A DNA stretch of 43,760 nucleotides. Origin: Paraburkholderia dilworthii. Its GTDB lineage: Bacteria; Pseudomonadota; Gammaproteobacteria; Burkholderiales; Burkholderiaceae. Below, one piece after another: positions 40,741 to 43,760 of the stretch; position 1 is the stretch's first letter, and each line of letters begins with the position of its first letter. Made by a program: the position numbers and the translations under genes. The notes under the pieces are model-generated. The model was not told where the DNA came from, did no database searches, and saw nothing but the letters and a program-made list of their open reading frames with translations. The DNA is taken from NCBI RefSeq assembly GCF_000472525.1, contig NZ_AWZT01000023.1, positions 174 to 43,933 of the forward strand. The letters are read 5' to 3'.

Positions 40741-40752
40741 GCAAACGTTTGC
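40741..40752. promoter_or_regulatory. LacI/PurR-like palindrome upstream of the motor-like module
   Basis: GCAAACGTTTGC, a perfect 12-bp palindrome with a central CG, resembles the core of PurR/RbsR-type operators. It lies about 27 bp upstream of the sigma-28-like -35 element. The cognate regulator is not identifiable from the window. Confidence 0.45.
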
Positions 40753-40778
40753 GCGATTACAATCACGTTTCCCCTTAT

Positions 40779-40805
40779 TAAAGATTGGGATGGGCTTGTC
40801 GTTAT
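40779..40805 (+). promoter_or_regulatory. Sigma-28 (FliA)-like promoter
   Basis: TAAAGATT (40779-40786), 11 bp, GTCGTTAT (40798-40805). Compared with the enterobacterial FliA consensus TAAAGTTT-N11-GCCGATAA it matches 7 of 8 and 5 of 8 positions with exact spacing. It would place the downstream motor-like genes in the late flagellar regulon. Confidence 0.55.
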
Positions 40806-40890
40806 CTAGTGAAATAAGTCAGACCGTCGAACTGACTCGTGCTTGAAGAAAGGCACGCGCTGGACCAAAAGCTCATCGGGGGTACCAATC

Positions 40891-42126
40891 TTGAACCAAC
40901 AACGCTCGCCTTGGACGCGCACGGCGGCTCCTGGAGAAGTCATCTATTCGGAAGGCTTCCTGGGCGACGCAGTCATCTACGTCATCGCAGATGGCAAAGT
41001 CGAAGTCTCCACCCAGTGCGACGAAAAGAAGGTCATTCTAGCCACGCTCGGCAAGGGCGAGTTCTTCGGCGAGGCCGCGTTGTTGCCGCCCGAGCCGCGA
41101 GCGCACACCGCCAAGGCACTGAGTTTCTGCCAACTCACCGCCATTGCGGGCGGCATTGTCGAAGAAGAGCTGGAGCGCGTGTCGCCGCTGCTGCGTCATA
41201 TCGTGCGAACGATGATCCGCCGGGTCAAAAAGAAAGACGACATCCTCGCGACCAATACGCATGCCGATTTTTTGCCCGGCGTTCTTTCGTACGCGCACGT
41301 TCTTTCATTGATGGCCGGCGCTGAATCGAGCGACAGATTCGATGCACGCGCTCGCCGGCCTCAGAACGAGGAAATTTCGATTCCGCTTCCCGAAGTCATC
41401 AAGAAATGCAACGCAATTGCGGGCCATTCTCGTCCGCATGTGATGGCAATGCTCAAGCGCATGGAGAAGCTCAATCTGGTATCGATCGAAGCGGGGCGTT
41501 CCGAGCGGCTGAACAACACGTCGGGGCGCTATTCCGCCAGCGACGGCGCCACAGGCCGGCAACTCGTCACGTTCGACCCGGTGAAAATCACCGAACGCGC
41601 GCAGCAGGTGGCGGACCACGATCTCGACGTCTCGATCAGCAGCGAACTCGAACTGATTGAACTGGACGATCTGGAAGCCCTGATCGGCGTCGACAGGAAA
41701 GTGATTCTGAATAAGCTTTCTCACGCGGAGATTGCAGAAGACATTTTTGCGTTCCGCAAGACCAAGGTGCTCAATTACGTCGAGGAAAAGGGGCTCAGCT
41801 ATTTTTCGCGGCGCAACGCGCGCGGCGCGGGCGAACTCAAGTCGCTCGACGATCTGGAGTTTGTCGATCAGAGAACATTGTTCGAAGCGGTGAGCTCTTT
41901 CGACACCTATGACCTGGCGAAACTGCTGTCTGCTTCGGCGGGGCAGCCGATTGACGAGCGCCTCCAATCCGTGATGACGGAAGCGAGAAAGAAAGAGGTG
42001 TCGTGGGTCATGCGCCGGGAGATCAAGATCGACCCGGTCGAGATTGTCGAGATCGAGCAGCGATTCATCGACACGGTGCGGGCGCTGAAATCGTCCGCAA
42101 TGAACACCGCGCCGGCCGAGTCGTAA
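40891..42126 (+). CDS. Cyclic-nucleotide-binding / winged-helix protein with C-terminal FliG-like domains
   Basis: This 411-residue protein has three parts. Residues about 12-115 form a cNMP-binding (CRP-type) domain: PGEVIYSEG, GDAVIYVIADGKVEV, and a phosphate-cassette-like FGEAALLPPEPRAHTA with the Arg kept. Residues about 162-200 look like a CRP-type winged helix (IPLPEVIKKCNAIAGHSRPHVMAMLKRMEKL). From about 254 come two FliG-like segments, ELDDLEALIGVDRKVILNKL, and LDDLEFVDQRTLFEAV with DTYDLAKLLSASAG and EIEQRFIDTVRAL, matching the FliG C-terminal pattern. There is no membrane segment. It precedes MotA and MotB genes. No in-frame ATG exists near the start; TTG 40891 has GGGGGT at good spacing, and TTG 40843 adds 16 residues. 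Confidence 0.8.
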   Translation: MNQQRSPWTRTAAPGEVIYSEGFLGDAVIYVIADGKVEVSTQCDEKKVILATLGKGEFFGEAALLPPEPRAHTAKALSFCQLTAIAGGIVEEELERVSPLLRHIVRTMIRRVKKKDDILATNTHADFLPGVLSYAHVLSLMAGAESSDRFDARARRPQNEEISIPLPEVIKKCNAIAGHSRPHVMAMLKRMEKLNLVSIEAGRSERLNNTSGRYSASDGATGRQLVTFDPVKITERAQQVADHDLDVSISSELELIELDDLEALIGVDRKVILNKLSHAEIAEDIFAFRKTKVLNYVEEKGLSYFSRRNARGAGELKSLDDLEFVDQRTLFEAVSSFDTYDLAKLLSASAGQPIDERLQSVMTEARKKEVSWVMRREIKIDPVEIVEIEQRFIDTVRALKSSAMNTAPAES

Positions 42127-42207
42127 CGCTTGCGGCGCCCGGTCGGCAAGATCGGGCGCAACGTTTAATTGTAATTCGCAGGCTCACGGAGCCCGTCGCG
42201 AGGACGT

Positions 42208-42972
42208 ATGGATCTTTTGACGATATTCGGCGTAGTGTTCGGCCTGACGGCGATCGTCGCGGGTTTCTCGCTCGAGGGCGGGAACTTCACGTCGCTCTTT
42301 CAGCTGGAGGCATTTGTCATCGTGCTCGGCGGCACCCTCGGGGCGGTGATGATCCAGAACACCTGGGCGCGGTTTTATGACGGCATGAAGCAGTTGCGCT
42401 TCGCTTTTGTGAAGGCGCGGCAAGTGGATCGAGAGAGCCTGTCCGTTTTGCTCGAATGGGGCGATCAGGCGAAACTGAATGGGCTGCTCGTGTTCGAGTC
42501 GATCGACGCGAACGGCATTAGCCCGTTCGCCAAACGAGGACTGGAATTGCTGGCGAACGGCGTGTCGACGGCGGTGCTCGAAGATGCGTTGCAACGCGAA
42601 GTCGACGCCTATGAGCGCAATCACATGGCGGCCGCGCGAATCTGGCACCAGGCGGGCGGTTACGCCCCGACCTTCGGCATTCTCGGCGCGGTGCTGGGCT
42701 TGATCCAGGTGACGGGGCATATGCTGGAGCCGTCGCAACTCGGGCAGGGTATTGCGGTCGCGTTCGTCGCAACGCTGTATGGCCTCGCGTTGGCGAACCT
42801 CGTGTTTCTGCCGCTCTATGGAAAAATCCGCGCGCAGGTGGATAGCGAATTGCGTTTCAGGCGTTTGTACCTCGACGGCTTGCTCGCAATTTCGCGCAAG
42901 GAATCGCCGCACACCATAGAAACGCGTTTGGCGGGCGACGTGCGCGAACGATCCGCCGAATTGCTCGGCTAG
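42208..42972 (+). CDS. MotA-family proton-channel stator protein (MotA/TolQ/ExbB superfamily)
   Basis: A 254-residue inner-membrane protein. It has two N-terminal helices (LLTIFGVVFGLTAIVAGFSLEGG and AFVIVLGGTLGAVMIQNTW), a cytoplasmic loop (residues about 55-145) and two C-terminal helices (GGYAPTFGILGAVLGLIQV; GIAVAFVATLYGLALANLVFLPLYGKI) with the conserved Pro, Thr and Ala of the channel. The first residues MDLLTIFGVVFG and LEGG resemble the PomA/MotC branch of flagellar stators; it lacks the long coiled-coil tail of ZorA-like proteins. With the MotB-like partner it should form a proton-driven stator. GAGGACGT precedes the ATG, 81 bp after the FliG-like gene. Confidence 0.88.
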   Translation: MDLLTIFGVVFGLTAIVAGFSLEGGNFTSLFQLEAFVIVLGGTLGAVMIQNTWARFYDGMKQLRFAFVKARQVDRESLSVLLEWGDQAKLNGLLVFESIDANGISPFAKRGLELLANGVSTAVLEDALQREVDAYERNHMAAARIWHQAGGYAPTFGILGAVLGLIQVTGHMLEPSQLGQGIAVAFVATLYGLALANLVFLPLYGKIRAQVDSELRFRRLYLDGLLAISRKESPHTIETRLAGDVRERSAELLG

Positions 42973-43016
42973 TTGTTCGACAAAGTCGAGCATAAATTGA
43001 CAGCGGACTCGCGTGT

Positions 43017-43709
43017 ATGAGCACAACTACTGGCAGCAAACGTCTCGCGATGGACAAAGCAGGGCATCAGGACGGCCACGATAGCGGCGAGCAGTCGGAC
43101 CGCTGGCTGATTTCGTACGCCGACCTGATTACCACGCTGATGGTGCTATTTCTCGCGCTTTATGTTTTGCAGCTCGCCAAGAACAGCGAACTGCAAATAA
43201 AAACGCTGCAGCATCGTCCGGTGAAGCAGGCTGTCGACGTACAGCCTCTTGTCGCCGCGCCGGACGCAAAAGAAGCCGCAAAAAAGCAACTTCTCGTGTT
43301 GCTGGAACCTTTGCAGGACAACCGCCGGATCACGATTTCGCGCACGCCCCAAGGCGTGGAAATCGCGATCAACGCGAAAGTACTGTTCAATTCCGGCGAT
43401 GCGCGTCTTTTGCCCGAATCCTTCGGCGTGCTCGACCAGATCGCCACGGTACTGCGTGACCGCGCAAAGAACAACGTTCTGGTGGAAGGCCACACGGACA
43501 GTTTGCCGATTTCGACGGCGAAGTACGAATCCAATTGGGAACTGTCTTCTGCACGTGCGGGCGCTGTAGTGCGCTTCTTCGCCGAAAAGGGTATCGAAGC
43601 ACACCGTATGGCCGCAATTGGACGCGCCGACAATTTCCCGCTGGTCATCGGCAACGACGCGGTGGCCAACGCTGCCAATCGCCGGGTCACGATACTCGTC
43701 GAGTACTGA
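43017..43709 (+). CDS. MotB-family stator protein with OmpA-like peptidoglycan-binding domain
   Basis: A 230-residue protein. After a short basic/polar cytoplasmic tail, one transmembrane helix carries the proton-accepting Asp (WLISYADLITTLMVLFLALYVLQL). After a linker, an OmpA/MotB domain (about residues 120-230) holds VLFNSGDARLLPES, VEGHTDSLPIS, SNWELSSARAGAVVRFF and AANRRVTILVEY. This is the layout of flagellar MotB: the stator is anchored to peptidoglycan and is H+-coupled (Asp with no obvious Na+ signature). It starts 44 bp after the MotA-like stop. The last 51 bp of the window after its stop show no feature. Confidence 0.9.
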   Translation: MSTTTGSKRLAMDKAGHQDGHDSGEQSDRWLISYADLITTLMVLFLALYVLQLAKNSELQIKTLQHRPVKQAVDVQPLVAAPDAKEAAKKQLLVLLEPLQDNRRITISRTPQGVEIAINAKVLFNSGDARLLPESFGVLDQIATVLRDRAKNNVLVEGHTDSLPISTAKYESNWELSSARAGAVVRFFAEKGIEAHRMAAIGRADNFPLVIGNDAVANAANRRVTILVEY

Positions 43710-43760
43710 GCGTTACGCGTCGAGCGCAAGGTACTGGTGAAGAGACTGAATCGCGGCCGC

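Noticed and set aside
40839..41324. 161-codon frame overlapping the CNB/FliG-like gene
   Set aside because: It is out of frame with the recognisable domains and is His/Arg-rich without family features.
42208..43709. MotA/MotB-like pair as part of a Zorya defence system
   Set aside because: The MotA-like protein lacks the long ZorA tail, no ZorC/D or ZorE-like gene is seen, and the promoter and FliG-like partner point to motility; genes beyond the window edge could still change this view.

Overview
The window looks like chromosomal DNA of a Burkholderiales bacterium, most likely Burkholderia sensu lato / Paraburkholderia. The reasons are the high-GC, densely packed genes, AGGAG-type ribosome sites, and gene families typical of a plant- or soil-associated beta-proteobacterium: hydroxyproline, quinate/shikimate, arabonate, fructose-type and beta-galactoside catabolism. 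No rRNA, tRNA, CRISPR, transposase or phage gene was seen. The species call is inference.

Layout. 1-3.7 kb: the tail of a membrane protein, an XRE regulator divergent from a SnoaL-like gene with two matching operators between them, a small membrane protein, a FucU-type mutarotase, a DoxX protein and a small unknown. 3.8-6.9 kb: two MFS transporters. 7.3-8.0 kb: an orphan OmpR-type regulator with a degenerate receiver. 8.1-14.1 kb: a hydroxyproline catabolic divergon comprising a DapA-family deaminase on the minus strand and, on the plus strand, 4-hydroxyproline 2-epimerase, three D-hydroxyproline dehydrogenase subunits and a PAS-AraC regulator. 14.1-15.2 kb: small genes. 15.5-21.3 kb: quinate/shikimate catabolism (quiC, aroQ, an NAD-type quinate/shikimate dehydrogenase, an MFS carrier and a TetR regulator). 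21.6-25.0 kb: an FAD oxidase, a ketodeoxyarabonate dehydratase-like enzyme and a GbpR-like LysR regulator. 25.2-28.3 kb: an atypical class A penicillin-binding protein. 28.3-32.5 kb: a fructose-type ABC transporter (binding protein, permease, ATPase) with a ROK regulator. 32.9-40.7 kb: a LacI regulator divergent from an ABC/GH42 beta-galactosidase operon. 40.8-43.7 kb: a protein combining a cyclic-nucleotide-binding domain, a winged helix and FliG-like domains, followed by MotA and MotB.

How the genes fit together. Most of the window consists of peripheral catabolic modules, each with its own local regulator. The hydroxyproline enzymes and the ketodeoxyarabonate dehydratase should both yield alpha-ketoglutarate semialdehyde, but no dehydrogenase for that product is present here. 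The quinate/shikimate module should convert quinate or shikimate to protocatechuate.

Most unusual parts. (1) The CNB-wHTH-FliG-like + MotA + MotB module, with a sigma-28-like promoter and no other flagellar genes in the window. (2) An inverted duplication of a whole promoter module in the hydroxyproline divergon, one copy of which points to a leaderless mRNA. (3) A dispersed hairpin repeat that supplies the ribosome-binding site of two unrelated genes. (4) A duplicated start region in the D-hydroxyproline dehydrogenase alpha subunit.
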